This document shows, in pieces, positions 25,024-32,587 of a DNA stretch of 41,255 bases. The notes beneath the pieces were generated by a model. The model saw nothing but the letters and a program-made list of their open reading frames with translations, was not told the origin of the DNA and did no database searches. Positions within the stretch are counted from its first letter, which is position 1, and each line of letters starts with the position of its first letter. The position numbers and the translations under genes are program-made. The DNA is taken from the NCBI GenBank assembly GCA_017964325.1, contig JAGCSE010000045.1:1-41255 (forward strand), read 5' to 3'. Source of the stretch: Victivallales bacterium (GTDB taxonomy: Bacteria; Verrucomicrobiota; Lentisphaeria; Oligosphaerales; Oligosphaeraceae).

Positions 25024-26339
25024 CGAATTGATCCAAATGCGGCCACGGCTTCATCTACCGTCATCTTTCCAAGACTTACCAGCCAGCCAGCCCTACTGAT
25101 CTGCGAAGATGCCTTGTCATTTACGCCCAGCTCGGATATATTTATAAACCGTTGTCCATCAAGCTTTTGAAAAGGAGCATATACGCTGTCCAGCGACATA
25201 TCCGCACAGGGGGTCACCATTCGTTTGATATTCGCCATTTGATTCAGTTCGTCAGCACACACCAGAAAACGCATGAATTCATTGGCCATCTCCAGATTTT
25301 TGCTGTGTTTGTTGATGCCAAAACCAATCGAAATTGCATTGATGAAGTAACCGCCCTTGTCGGTGGAAGGTACGGGATGGAAACTGTACTTGAAGGGACG
25401 GGCTGTGAAAGCCTCCGATTTGGCCTCCCGTTTTTTAGTGCCGGATACGGTGTTTCCTGATGCGAGCATCATGGGGACATCACCCTCGAAAAAGCGGAGA
25501 ATCACCGCATCATAATTGTCCTTCAGCGCACTGCAGCTTTTCAAGTTCAGATAGCCGTGTCCCATGAAATCCGCAACCAGCGTCAGAGCATCGCGAATGT
25601 ATTTTCCAGCCTCCGGCTTCATCTCGTTCATTTCCTTCAGCGCGGTCTCGTTTCCTTGAATCTGTCCGCAGAAATAGGGAAAGAACAAGGGGTAAAGAAG
25701 ATCTCCCGCCTCTTTGCTGCATGCCAGAATCGGATCGTTGTATCCAGCCTTTTTCAATGTTTCACAGACGGAGAGCAATTCGGCGTAGGTTGTCGGAACG
25801 GTTAGTTTTTCCTTTGCAAAAATATCTTCATTGACCAGCATGCCATAGGTGGTGGTGTAAACCGGCACGCTGAGGATTTGCCCGTTCGCGTCCTTTTTCA
25901 GCAGATTTTCGCGAATGCAGGAAAGATCAATACCCAATGACGGGTCGGCCAGATTCTCGGAGGCCGCAAGGATGTCAGCGCCATCCGGCCAGTTTCCCAT
26001 CCAGGGAAAGGTGAAGAAGATGTCAGGGGCTTCGCCGCCGGCCAGAGCCGTGGACAGGATTCTGCTTCCGCCCTTTCTGTAACCGTCCATGAATGTGTAG
26101 GTCATTTTGACATTGGGATAGTATTTGGAAAAGCGGTTGAATTCTGCTTCCAGCGCCTCGAAGTTGTTGTAATGCCCCACGACGGTGATCGAGCATTCCG
26201 TTTTTGCATCCAGCTTTGGCACGAATCCGGCGTTGCTCTCCTGGGACTTGGGCTCTTCTTTTTTACCGCAGGCTGTCAAACACAGAATGAATGTCAGCAA
26301 CAGTGCATGCAGCGCCCATTTTCTTCCATAGTTTTTCAT
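25020..26339 (-). CDS. Lipoprotein solute-binding protein, ABC family 1 type
   Basis: Protein of 439 residues. The lipobox LTAC places a lipidated Cys at 24. The mature part is a family 1 (maltose-binding-type) fold: ITVVGHYNNFEALEAEFNRFSKYYPNVKMTYTF, EAPDIFFTFPWMGNW, VPVYTTTYGMLVNEDIF, and a late INAISIGFGINKHSKNLEMANEFMRFLV. Such proteins bind sugars or oligosaccharides outside the inner membrane. No permease or ATPase gene is nearby; its ATG overlaps the TGA of the hybrid kinase gene (ATGA), so it may deliver its ligand to that sensor rather than to a transporter. The start at 26339 gives a normal signal peptide; earlier starts lie inside the kinase gene. Confidence 0.9.
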   Translation of the reverse strand: MKNYGRKWALHALLLTFILCLTACGKKEEPKSQESNAGFVPKLDAKTECSITVVGHYNNFEALEAEFNRFSKYYPNVKMTYTFMDGYRKGGSRILSTALAGGEAPDIFFTFPWMGNWPDGADILAASENLADPSLGIDLSCIRENLLKKDANGQILSVPVYTTTYGMLVNEDIFAKEKLTVPTTYAELLSVCETLKKAGYNDPILACSKEAGDLLYPLFFPYFCGQIQGNETALKEMNEMKPEAGKYIRDALTLVADFMGHGYLNLKSCSALKDNYDAVILRFFEGDVPMMLASGNTVSGTKKREAKSEAFTARPFKYSFHPVPSTDKGGYFINAISIGFGINKHSKNLEMANEFMRFLVCADELNQMANIKRMVTPCADMSLDSVYAPFQKLDGQRFINISELGVNDKASSQISRAGWLVSLGKMTVDEAVAAFGSIR

Positions 26340-28870
26340 TTTTTTGTCTCTTCTTTGATCCGTTTGATTTCCTTGAGAACCCGTTTCATATCCACAGGCT
26401 TGGCAATATGACCGTTCATGCCGACAGCCATGCACTCCGCCACATTCTCGGAAAAAGCGTCCGCCGTCATGGCGATGATGGGAATTCCGGACGCCCATGG
26501 ATCGCTCAGCCCACGAATGGCCTTTGCTGCTTCAAGACCATTCATGACAGGCATTTGAATGTCCATGAAGATCAGATCGAATTCACCCTGATGAGCCTTT
26601 TCCATGCGTTCCACAGCCTGACGGCCGTTCTCGGCGCGTTCGGTCTCCACGTCATGCATCTCCAGCAACGCGGAAATGATTTCCCAGTTCACGTCGTTGT
26701 CTTCAGCTATCAGAATTCTCATTCCCGCAATATCGGCGGCTTCGTCATCCTGTTCGCTTTGAGCCTTTTCGTTGCCCAGCAGTTCGTTCAGCTTGTTATA
26801 CAGCTTGGAACGGAATAGCGGCTTGCTGATGAATCCGTTGACTCCCACCGCCTTGGCCTCCTCCTCTATATCCGACCAGTCGTAGGCTGAAATCATCAGA
26901 ATCGGGACGTCGTCCCCCAGTTTGGCACGGATTTGCCGCGCCGCCTCGACACCGTCCATGTCCGGCATTTTCCAATCCAGTATGACAACCCGATAATCAT
27001 TGCGTTCCGATACGGCATGAACCGCTTCGGCGCCGCTTTGAACCGTGTCGGCTGTCACTCCTATGGCGGTCAGCTCTTCCTTGCCAGTCTCCAGAAGCAC
27101 ATTGTCATCATCGGCCAGCAACACCCGCATGGAAGGCAACATCATTTCATCAATGAGCTTGTCCGCAATCGGAAGCTCCAGAACAATGGTAAATGTCGTT
27201 CCTTTGCCCACTTCGCTCTGGCAGTCAATGGTGCCGTGCATCAGGTCGATCATCTGCTTTGTAATGGCGAGCCCAAGGCCGGTGCCCTGGATCGTGTTCA
27301 CACGGCTGTCGGTCTGCCGTGAGAAGGGCTGATACATTTTCGCCATGAATTCCGGCGTCATGCCCATGCCTGTGTCGGCAACGATGTAAGTAAGGCGGAC
27401 GGTTTTCTCCGTCGCCCCTGGTTCCTCCCGCATCTCGACATTCACCCTGCCGCCTGGTTCCGTATATTTGATGGCATTGGACAGCAAGTTAATGTATATC
27501 TGGTTGAGACGCAATTGATCCGCATACAAATATTCATGTTCAAATTGACTGACTCGGAAGTTGAAGTCGATATTCTTTTCCTTTACCATGGGATTGGACA
27601 TGTTGACCAGGTTGTCGGCACATTCCACAATGGAGAAGGTAACAGGCGTCAAGTTCAGCTTTCCGCTTTCAACTTTGGAAATATCCAGAATATCGTTGAT
27701 CAGTGTCAGAAGGTGGTTGCTGGCCAGATTGATCTTTTTCAGATTATCACGAACCGCCGCGCTGTCCTCCGCGTTCTTCCCGGCAATGGTGGTCAGGCCG
27801 ATGATGGCGTTCATCGGAGTGCGGATGTCATGCGACATGGTGGACAGGAAATCCGTCTTTGCATGATTGGCGCGGTCCGCGGCCTCAGCCGCGGCCTTCA
27901 GCTGACGGTTGAGATTCATCATAATGACGAGATTGAACACCAGCAGCAAAAACAGGCCGGCGCCAACAATGCCCACCAGCGTCCAGCTCATTTCTGCTTT
28001 GTTCAATTCTTTCATCGTTATCATCGTGACGATCGTCCAGTCGTCCGTCGAATTGACGCGCGTGTGCGCGACGATGCTGCGTTCTTCGGAAGAATTGTTG
28101 ATCTCAACAATGCCGGGCGGCCCCATGATGCTGTTTTTCAGGCTTTCCACCGCCGCTGGACTGGCACTGTTATAGGACTGATAGAACTCGTAAAAATTCG
28201 AATTTTTGAATGAATGCCCTTTGATGATGTAATCGCCAACCGCGTCAATCAAAGAAACTTCCGCGTTTTTATAATCCTCCGTGGGGAAAACCCACTTTTT
28301 CTCAAAGGCGGAGACAGGGATGATCCGCAGCAAAAGCGCAGCTTGAGGTGCGCCCGTCCGGGCGTTCTTCAACGTGATGGGACAATAAAAGGCAAGCGAT
28401 TGAAGCGCGTTGATCGGATTGGTATAGGCGCGGGTTACATTGACGGTGTGGTTCTTTTTGACCAATTTGCCCAGACCATCGGCAAAATTGACAACATTTC
28501 GATAAGAAACTGTATAGTTCCCCGCATTGTGCAGCTGGGCGGCGGTGGACAATCCCGTCAGCCCTTGTTCCCCGTCAAACAGAATATGAGCCATGACGTT
28601 CGACGAAGAAATGGAACTCCGCACAAAGGAAATCGCCTCCTCGGTGGTCATACGGTTTGAATTGATGTGATTTGCCCAGCTCTGGCAGACCTGCTCTTCT
28701 CCAAGCAGGTAATTCGTGGCCACATTTTCCATGGCCACGGTCATATTCTCAAATGCCGCCGTTTTCGTGGAAAAGTTCCTTTTCTGCTCGCTGCTGACAT
28801 GGAACATGATCAGAACCAGTAGCAGCGCAATGATCAGGATATTTCCTATCAATATCAAAGTTTTCTTCAT
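26336..28870 (-). CDS. Membrane hybrid histidine kinase with two receiver domains
   Basis: Protein of 844 residues. Helix 1 spans about 4-24, a sensor of about 270 residues lies outside the inner membrane (Cache-like by size and strand pattern), and helix 2 about 296-318. HisKA has His near 347 (STMSHDIRTPMNAI); the ATPase domain has an N-box NLLSNAIKYTEPGG, DTGMGM and GTGLGLAI. Two receivers follow: VLLADDD with ILDWKMPDMDG, and ILIAEDN with FMDIQMPVMNG, each with its Asp. There is no HPt or output domain, and no response regulator gene in the window. The downstream binding protein is translationally coupled. GAAGGGAAG precedes the ATG. The domain style resembles hybrid kinases of gut Clostridia, which hints at transfer. 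Confidence 0.93.
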   Translation of the reverse strand: MKKTLILIGNILIIALLLVLIMFHVSSEQKRNFSTKTAAFENMTVAMENVATNYLLGEEQVCQSWANHINSNRMTTEEAISFVRSSISSSNVMAHILFDGEQGLTGLSTAAQLHNAGNYTVSYRNVVNFADGLGKLVKKNHTVNVTRAYTNPINALQSLAFYCPITLKNARTGAPQAALLLRIIPVSAFEKKWVFPTEDYKNAEVSLIDAVGDYIIKGHSFKNSNFYEFYQSYNSASPAAVESLKNSIMGPPGIVEINNSSEERSIVAHTRVNSTDDWTIVTMITMKELNKAEMSWTLVGIVGAGLFLLLVFNLVIMMNLNRQLKAAAEAADRANHAKTDFLSTMSHDIRTPMNAIIGLTTIAGKNAEDSAAVRDNLKKINLASNHLLTLINDILDISKVESGKLNLTPVTFSIVECADNLVNMSNPMVKEKNIDFNFRVSQFEHEYLYADQLRLNQIYINLLSNAIKYTEPGGRVNVEMREEPGATEKTVRLTYIVADTGMGMTPEFMAKMYQPFSRQTDSRVNTIQGTGLGLAITKQMIDLMHGTIDCQSEVGKGTTFTIVLELPIADKLIDEMMLPSMRVLLADDDNVLLETGKEELTAIGVTADTVQSGAEAVHAVSERNDYRVVILDWKMPDMDGVEAARQIRAKLGDDVPILMISAYDWSDIEEEAKAVGVNGFISKPLFRSKLYNKLNELLGNEKAQSEQDDEAADIAGMRILIAEDNDVNWEIISALLEMHDVETERAENGRQAVERMEKAHQGEFDLIFMDIQMPVMNGLEAAKAIRGLSDPWASGIPIIAMTADAFSENVAECMAVGMNGHIAKPVDMKRVLKEIKRIKEETKK

Positions 28871-28954
28871 CAGGTTTTCTTCCCTTCCGTCAATCGCAGA
28901 TCAAGCTTTCTAACGTCACTACTGGCAAAATAGAAGATATCCCCAAAGGGACAC

Positions 28955-28969
28955 ATTATACATATTATA
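28955..28969 (-). promoter_or_regulatory. Two TATAAT boxes upstream of the hybrid kinase
   Basis: Two perfect minus-strand TATAAT hexamers (28969-28964 and 28960-28955) lie nine bases apart, about 90 bases before the kinase start. No good -35 box is seen at 16-18 bp from either, so activation or an alternative sigma factor is possible. Confidence 0.3.
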
Positions 28970-29157
28970 ACTCCACGCGCGCGAGAGAAAGTGAAAAAGC
29001 GTCCTTTTTTATGTAAATGATTACAGCTCCCGTTAAAAACGTAACAAAAAAAACAAACAGCCATTATGAAAGATAGCACGGTTCTGTGGAATTGCAATCT
29101 TTCAAGGCGGTTCGCGATAGCGACATGAGGACACTGCTCATCAAAACCAAGAAATTC

Positions 29158-29330
29158 GCCAACGGGCATTCTGAGAATCTCACGATGTCGTTGGCCGATA
29201 TCCTTCCCGATGGCAAATGCCGCAAGCAGGCCATCGATGGCATGAGGAAGTTCGTCCAAAAGCCCGGCGAAAACTGGCCTTCAATAACAACATTGCCAAA
29301 AACGTCCTCGAAGCCGCTGGTCTTGCGTGA
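29158..29330 (+). pseudogene. Frameshifted duplicate of the lpxB 3' end
   Basis: Translated, this stretch reads ENLTMSLADILPDGKCRKQ, then AIDGMRKFVQKPGENWP, clearly matching the intact LpxB C terminus (QNLATALADIMPGGNRREQ, TINGMKKCVKMLGENWP). After GENWP the frame shifts (one base lost near 29280) and continues as NNNIAKNVLEAAGLA and a TGA, matching NVAKNVLEVAGLT. Weaker similarity may extend upstream to about 29130. The 5' two-thirds are missing, so it is non-functional. Identity is imperfect, so the copy is old or came from another strain. The rest of 28871-29616 holds only the kinase promoter region and AT-rich sequence. Confidence 0.85.
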
Positions 29331-29616
29331 CAGTAATTGCGTGTTATTTTCTCATATTATCTCATGTCTTACCAATAAATTTTAGTCGTATCTGTTTCCG
29401 CTCCCGGTTCGAGTCCCATGTCAATTTGGTTCTGAAATTTGAGAGGTGAAACTTGAGAAAATGAAGATGGCAACCATAGGATTGGGAATGAAGATTATAC
29501 CCCAATTATCAATAGATAAATTTTTTTTGATATAATGATATTATGTACTATATTGAATATATTTTTGATTATTGAGTGTCAAACAAACATGAAAGACAAA
29601 AAGGAGAAATGCAGTA

Positions 29617-30531
29617 ATGTCAGACGAAAAAACAGATTGGATTATTAACTCTCTGTCTCATACGATAGGAAAAGATTACGAGAATTATGTTGTGACTGGC
29701 ATTTGGCATCGTCTTATCGCTAAAGGAATCATATTAAAGCCTGTGACTCAACAATATGTGCGTCGTGATAATGGATATTCATTGCTGGATTTATTTTTTC
29801 CATCGATAAATGTTGCTATCGAATGTGACGAAGGACAGCATTTTATCCCCCACGGAAATGAATATACTACAAACGACAGGAAACGCGAGAGTGAAGTACT
29901 TCGGGAATTAGGGGCCCTGGAAACTATGCCCAAATTGATAAGAATCAATGCAACACAATCCTTTCGGGAGATTGACAAGTACATTGAAGATGCTACAGAG
30001 GAAATCATCAAGAAATACCAGGAGTGCAACTGTCCTTCCTGGGAACTCATTAATCCAGTAGAGTATGTTCAACAACATGGTCAAATTAGTGTTAATGACA
30101 ATTTGTTGTTTAGAACAACAGCGGATGTACTGAATGCTTTAGGGGCACGAACCCATAATGATACACCATATAGTCAATGGGGATCTGGTTTAGCAGTAAT
30201 TAATGATGGAAGATTTGTTTGGTTCCCACATTTGACTACGGATGAGAAGGCTACTGACAAATGGTGTAATTATCTAAAAGATTCTGAACATATTGTTGAA
30301 AAAGCATACCGTGACAAACCAGATGACATTTGGTGTAAAAGAGCAGCGGAATTACGTCAAGGACATCCTGCCAGATATTTAGTTTTCGCAAAAGCAAAGA
30401 ATTCACTTGGACAATCTGGATATAGATTCATGGGAATCTTTTCGATGGAAAAATGCAACATCTCCACTCCACCATTCATCACATATTGGAAAAGAATAGC
30501 TATTTCAGCAGAAATCATAATTAGGCAATAA
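29617..30531 (+). CDS. PvuRts1I-like modification-dependent endonuclease
   Basis: Protein of 304 residues, close to PvuRts1I/AbaSI size. The N-terminal domain is Vsr-like PD-(D/E)XK: YENYVVTGIWHRL, TQQYVRRDNG, LLDLFFPSINVAIECDEGQHF with D58, E69, D71 and H75, then NDRKRESEVLRELG and LIRINA. The order TQQ-x-V-x-R-x-x-G followed by L-x-D-x-x-FP-x-x-x-I-x-x-E-x-DE is the pattern I recall for PvuRts1I. The C-terminal half (about 165-295), with FVWFPHL, ARYLVFAKAKNSLGQSGYRFMGIF, suits the SRA-like domain that reads modified cytosine. Such enzymes cut phage DNA carrying (glucosyl)hydroxymethylcytosine. Strong GGAG before the ATG; AT-rich, unlike the neighbours, so probably acquired. Confidence 0.72.
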   Translation: MSDEKTDWIINSLSHTIGKDYENYVVTGIWHRLIAKGIILKPVTQQYVRRDNGYSLLDLFFPSINVAIECDEGQHFIPHGNEYTTNDRKRESEVLRELGALETMPKLIRINATQSFREIDKYIEDATEEIIKKYQECNCPSWELINPVEYVQQHGQISVNDNLLFRTTADVLNALGARTHNDTPYSQWGSGLAVINDGRFVWFPHLTTDEKATDKWCNYLKDSEHIVEKAYRDKPDDIWCKRAAELRQGHPARYLVFAKAKNSLGQSGYRFMGIFSMEKCNISTPPFITYWKRIAISAEIIIRQ

Positions 30532-30537
30532 TATTAC

Positions 30538-30730
30538 GACGGAACTCTCAAAAGTTCAAACGCAGGCTTTTCAAGCCGCGGCAACCGCCCGCAGGGCGTG
30601 ACCATTCGTAGCCGCGGCAACCGCCCGCAGGGCGTGACCATTCGTAGCCCACGGTGGGCATGTGGAGGACATGGCGCCCGTCAGGGTGCGACTATAGTGG
30701 AAATCGTTTGTGACTTTTGAGAGCCGCATC
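30538..30730. mobile_element. MITE-like element with terminal inverted repeats and TATTAC duplication
   Basis: Ends are imperfect inverted repeats: CTCTCAAAAGT-TCAAACG (30545-30562) against the complement of 30705-30723, CTCTCAAAAGTCACAAACG. Outside, 6-bp TATTAC direct repeats flank the element (30532-30537 and 30731-30736), as a target duplication would. The 193-bp interior has no gene and is GC-rich with 36-bp tandem units. It sits directly after the stop codon of the endonuclease gene. A long transcribed stem-loop is the alternative. Confidence 0.55.
30574..30645. repeat. Two identical 36-bp GC-rich tandem units
   Basis: Units 30574-30609 and 30610-30645 are identical and each holds a CGCCC-GCA-GGGCG hairpin. 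They are followed by GCCCA-CGG-TGGGC and GCGCCC-GTCA-GGGTGC hairpins (30647-30690), perhaps a degenerate third unit. They lie inside the MITE-like element. Confidence 0.9.
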
Positions 30731-30882
30731 TATTACTACAACTGATACAATCAGATAGAACATATTACATCCCTTAAGAGAATGAAAATATTAGCACAAA
30801 AGTGAATCTCCTGAAAAGAGAATCAAAAATATAACAGGGGAATTCAACAATGAAAAATAGCTACATTCAAGAAAAAATGATT

Positions 30883-31056
30883 GAATGAATTTACTTTCAT
30901 CAATTATTCGTTAAATTAATAAAGGAAAAATATAAAAAGAAGATATCTGTTGATCGTTCATATCATACTTTTGTAACCTTCATTAGTTATATGTCATATT
31001 GTTTTTTTCATATTGAATAAGTTTACTTCCATCAATTGTTTGTTAAAAAATTAAAA
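30883..31056. repeat. Imperfect 35-bp direct repeat before the zinc-ribbon gene
   Basis: About 30883-30920 and 31012-31054 share ATTGAAT, TTTACTT-N-CATCAATT, GTTAAA and ATTAA in the same order, 132 bases apart; each is followed by an A/G-rich ribosome-site-like stretch. The second copy leads into the zinc-ribbon gene. Before the first copy a 12-codon frame (30850-30888, AGGGG upstream) is present, but too short to call. The rest of 30740-31095 is AT-rich without genes. Confidence 0.5.
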
Positions 31057-31095
31057 GTCAATTATTTGAAAGATTTTAAAAGGAGAAAACAAACA

Positions 31096-31284
31096 GTGAA
31101 ACCTATCTGTCCAAACTGTGGTGCTGATGCGACTGGTGGCTGGTGGGTCTGTGAGGATTGTGGCAAGGTTTTTTGTTCGAAGTGCGACAAGATGTGCGCT
31201 TGTCCACGTTGTGCTTCACACAATACCAGAACGATGACAGATTGGCGAGAGTTCCAAAAACTAGTTAAGAACTCCCAGAACTAA
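31096..31284 (+). CDS. Small multi-cysteine zinc-ribbon protein
   Basis: Protein of 62 residues starting at GTG 31096, which has AGGAG ten bases upstream; a TTG 60 bases earlier in frame has no such site. Four CxxC-type pairs are visible: CPNC, CEDC, CSKC and CACPRC, enough for two zinc ribbons or a treble-clef, followed by a charged tail TMTDWREFQKLVKNSQN. This may bind nucleic acid or protein; no family can be named. It lies in the AT-rich block after the endonuclease and MITE-like element. Confidence 0.65.
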   Translation: MKPICPNCGADATGGWWVCEDCGKVFCSKCDKMCACPRCASHNTRTMTDWREFQKLVKNSQN

Positions 31285-31291
31285 AGGAAAC

Positions 31292-31500
31292 CTGTTATAC
31301 AACATAACAGCGATACCGTTACAACCGCGCCACCGAGGTCGCATGCCGCGCAATGACTCCCTGTTTGACGGGATGCTCATCACGTTCGGCTGCGGCCTCG
31401 GCCACTCTAACACTTTTAGTCTTTCCTTCCACATTCCGACAGTCTGGCAAAGGAGCAGCACGCTTCGGCGGCAATGATTCCGCCGTCGAAAATCATACCT
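31292..31500. other. GC-rich block of unknown nature with hairpins
   Basis: Within AT-rich DNA, about 200 bases are GC-rich. A CTGTTAT-ACAAC-ATAACAG hairpin (31292-31310) opens it and a CGGCGG/CCGCCG hairpin (31466-31485) lies near its end. Long open frames exist on both strands (one of 80 codons on the minus strand overlaps the zinc-ribbon gene), but none has a convincing ribosome site or known motif. It could be a structured RNA, a repeat or a gene remnant. 31501-31611 is AT-rich and holds the LRR gene's upstream region. Confidence 0.35.
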
Positions 31501-31611
31501 CATGGGATTAAATATTTGAATAAAATCTCAAAACCATGGTTTACAATTTCATAAAACTTGTTTTATTTACAAAAGGCAATTCAATCAAATAAACTAGACC
31601 AGAGGTAAACC

Positions 31612-32451
31612 ATGACAAAACACAATTGCATCTTGATCTCAAATCCATCAGAGGCCGCCTACAAAGACAATACGAGCATTGTCAATGTGGAAATCGAAGA
31701 TGGCGTGACGGAAATCGGCGACAGCGCGTTCAAAGGCTGTACGGCTCTGGAAAACATTATCACTCCCAACAGTGTCACGAGAATCGGCGAGAGGGCATTT
31801 GAAGGCTGCACGGCTTTAAGAAGTATTGTCATTCCAAACAGTGTAACGGAAATCAGCGCCCATACGTTTCTATACTGTACAGCCCTGGAAAATGTTATTA
31901 TTCCAGGCAGTGTCACAAAAATCGGCGATGTTGCATTCGGTGGCTGCACACGTATGACCAATATCAATATTCCCGACAGTGTCATAGAAATCGGTCGCTG
32001 TGCGTTCTCTAAAACAAGTCTAACGAGTATCGTCATCCCTGACAGCGTCACGAAACTAGGTTCATGGGCGTTCTTTCGCTGTCAGGATCTGACCAGTGTT
32101 GACATACCGAACAGCATCGAAAATATAGGAGTGCATACATTCGCCTCCACAGGTCTGATCAACGTCTATATTCCAAACAACGTCACGGGAATCGGCCCGA
32201 GTGCTTTTAAAAATTGTCGTAACCTGTCCAGTGTCACCATCACAGCCACTATCATTTTTATCTGTTCATCTGCCTTTTCCAATTGTCCTCAATTGAAAAG
32301 CATCGTTGTTTCCACCGGCCCAGACAGTACCATTTGGATTGCTCCACATGCATTTCGCGGATGCACGGGATTGAAACACGTCATTGTTCCCGCCGACGGC
32401 ACAATCTGGCCTGATGCCTTTGAAGAATATACCACTGTAGAAAGGCTGTAA
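31612..32451 (+). CDS. BspA-type leucine-rich-repeat protein (LRR_5)
   Basis: Protein of 279 residues made almost wholly of 23-residue LRR_5 repeats with the pattern I-x-I-P-x-S-V-T-x-I-G-x-x-A-F-x-x-C-x-x-L (about ten copies from residue 25, for example ITPNSVTRIGERAFEGCTAL). No signal peptide, anchor or sorting domain is seen, unusual since BspA-like proteins are usually surface exposed; it may act inside the cell or leave by another route. AGAGG lies before the ATG. Such repeats are prone to recombination and spread among gut bacteria and Trichomonas. Confidence 0.88.
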   Translation: MTKHNCILISNPSEAAYKDNTSIVNVEIEDGVTEIGDSAFKGCTALENIITPNSVTRIGERAFEGCTALRSIVIPNSVTEISAHTFLYCTALENVIIPGSVTKIGDVAFGGCTRMTNINIPDSVIEIGRCAFSKTSLTSIVIPDSVTKLGSWAFFRCQDLTSVDIPNSIENIGVHTFASTGLINVYIPNNVTGIGPSAFKNCRNLSSVTITATIIFICSSAFSNCPQLKSIVVSTGPDSTIWIAPHAFRGCTGLKHVIVPADGTIWPDAFEEYTTVERL

Positions 32452-32587
32452 GCCTGAAGAGAGGAACAGGCAAAAACTCTGCGGCACTGTGCAAAAATAA
32501 CTGGCTCATAAAGCTTGCATTTCCATCTTGTATATGCTAGATTTTCTATTTGCATAATTGTTGCCACAACATTCATTTTAAACAAAC

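Noticed and set aside
29401..29425. tRNA T-loop-like string GGTTCGAGTCC that could be an attachment site
   Set aside because: The bases around it do not form a five-pair T-stem, there is no acceptor arm or CCA, and no integrase is present. It shares only this short string with the tRNA-Leu at 34901.
30574..30645. CRISPR-like array
   Set aside because: The two 36-bp units are directly adjacent without spacers, and no cas gene is near.
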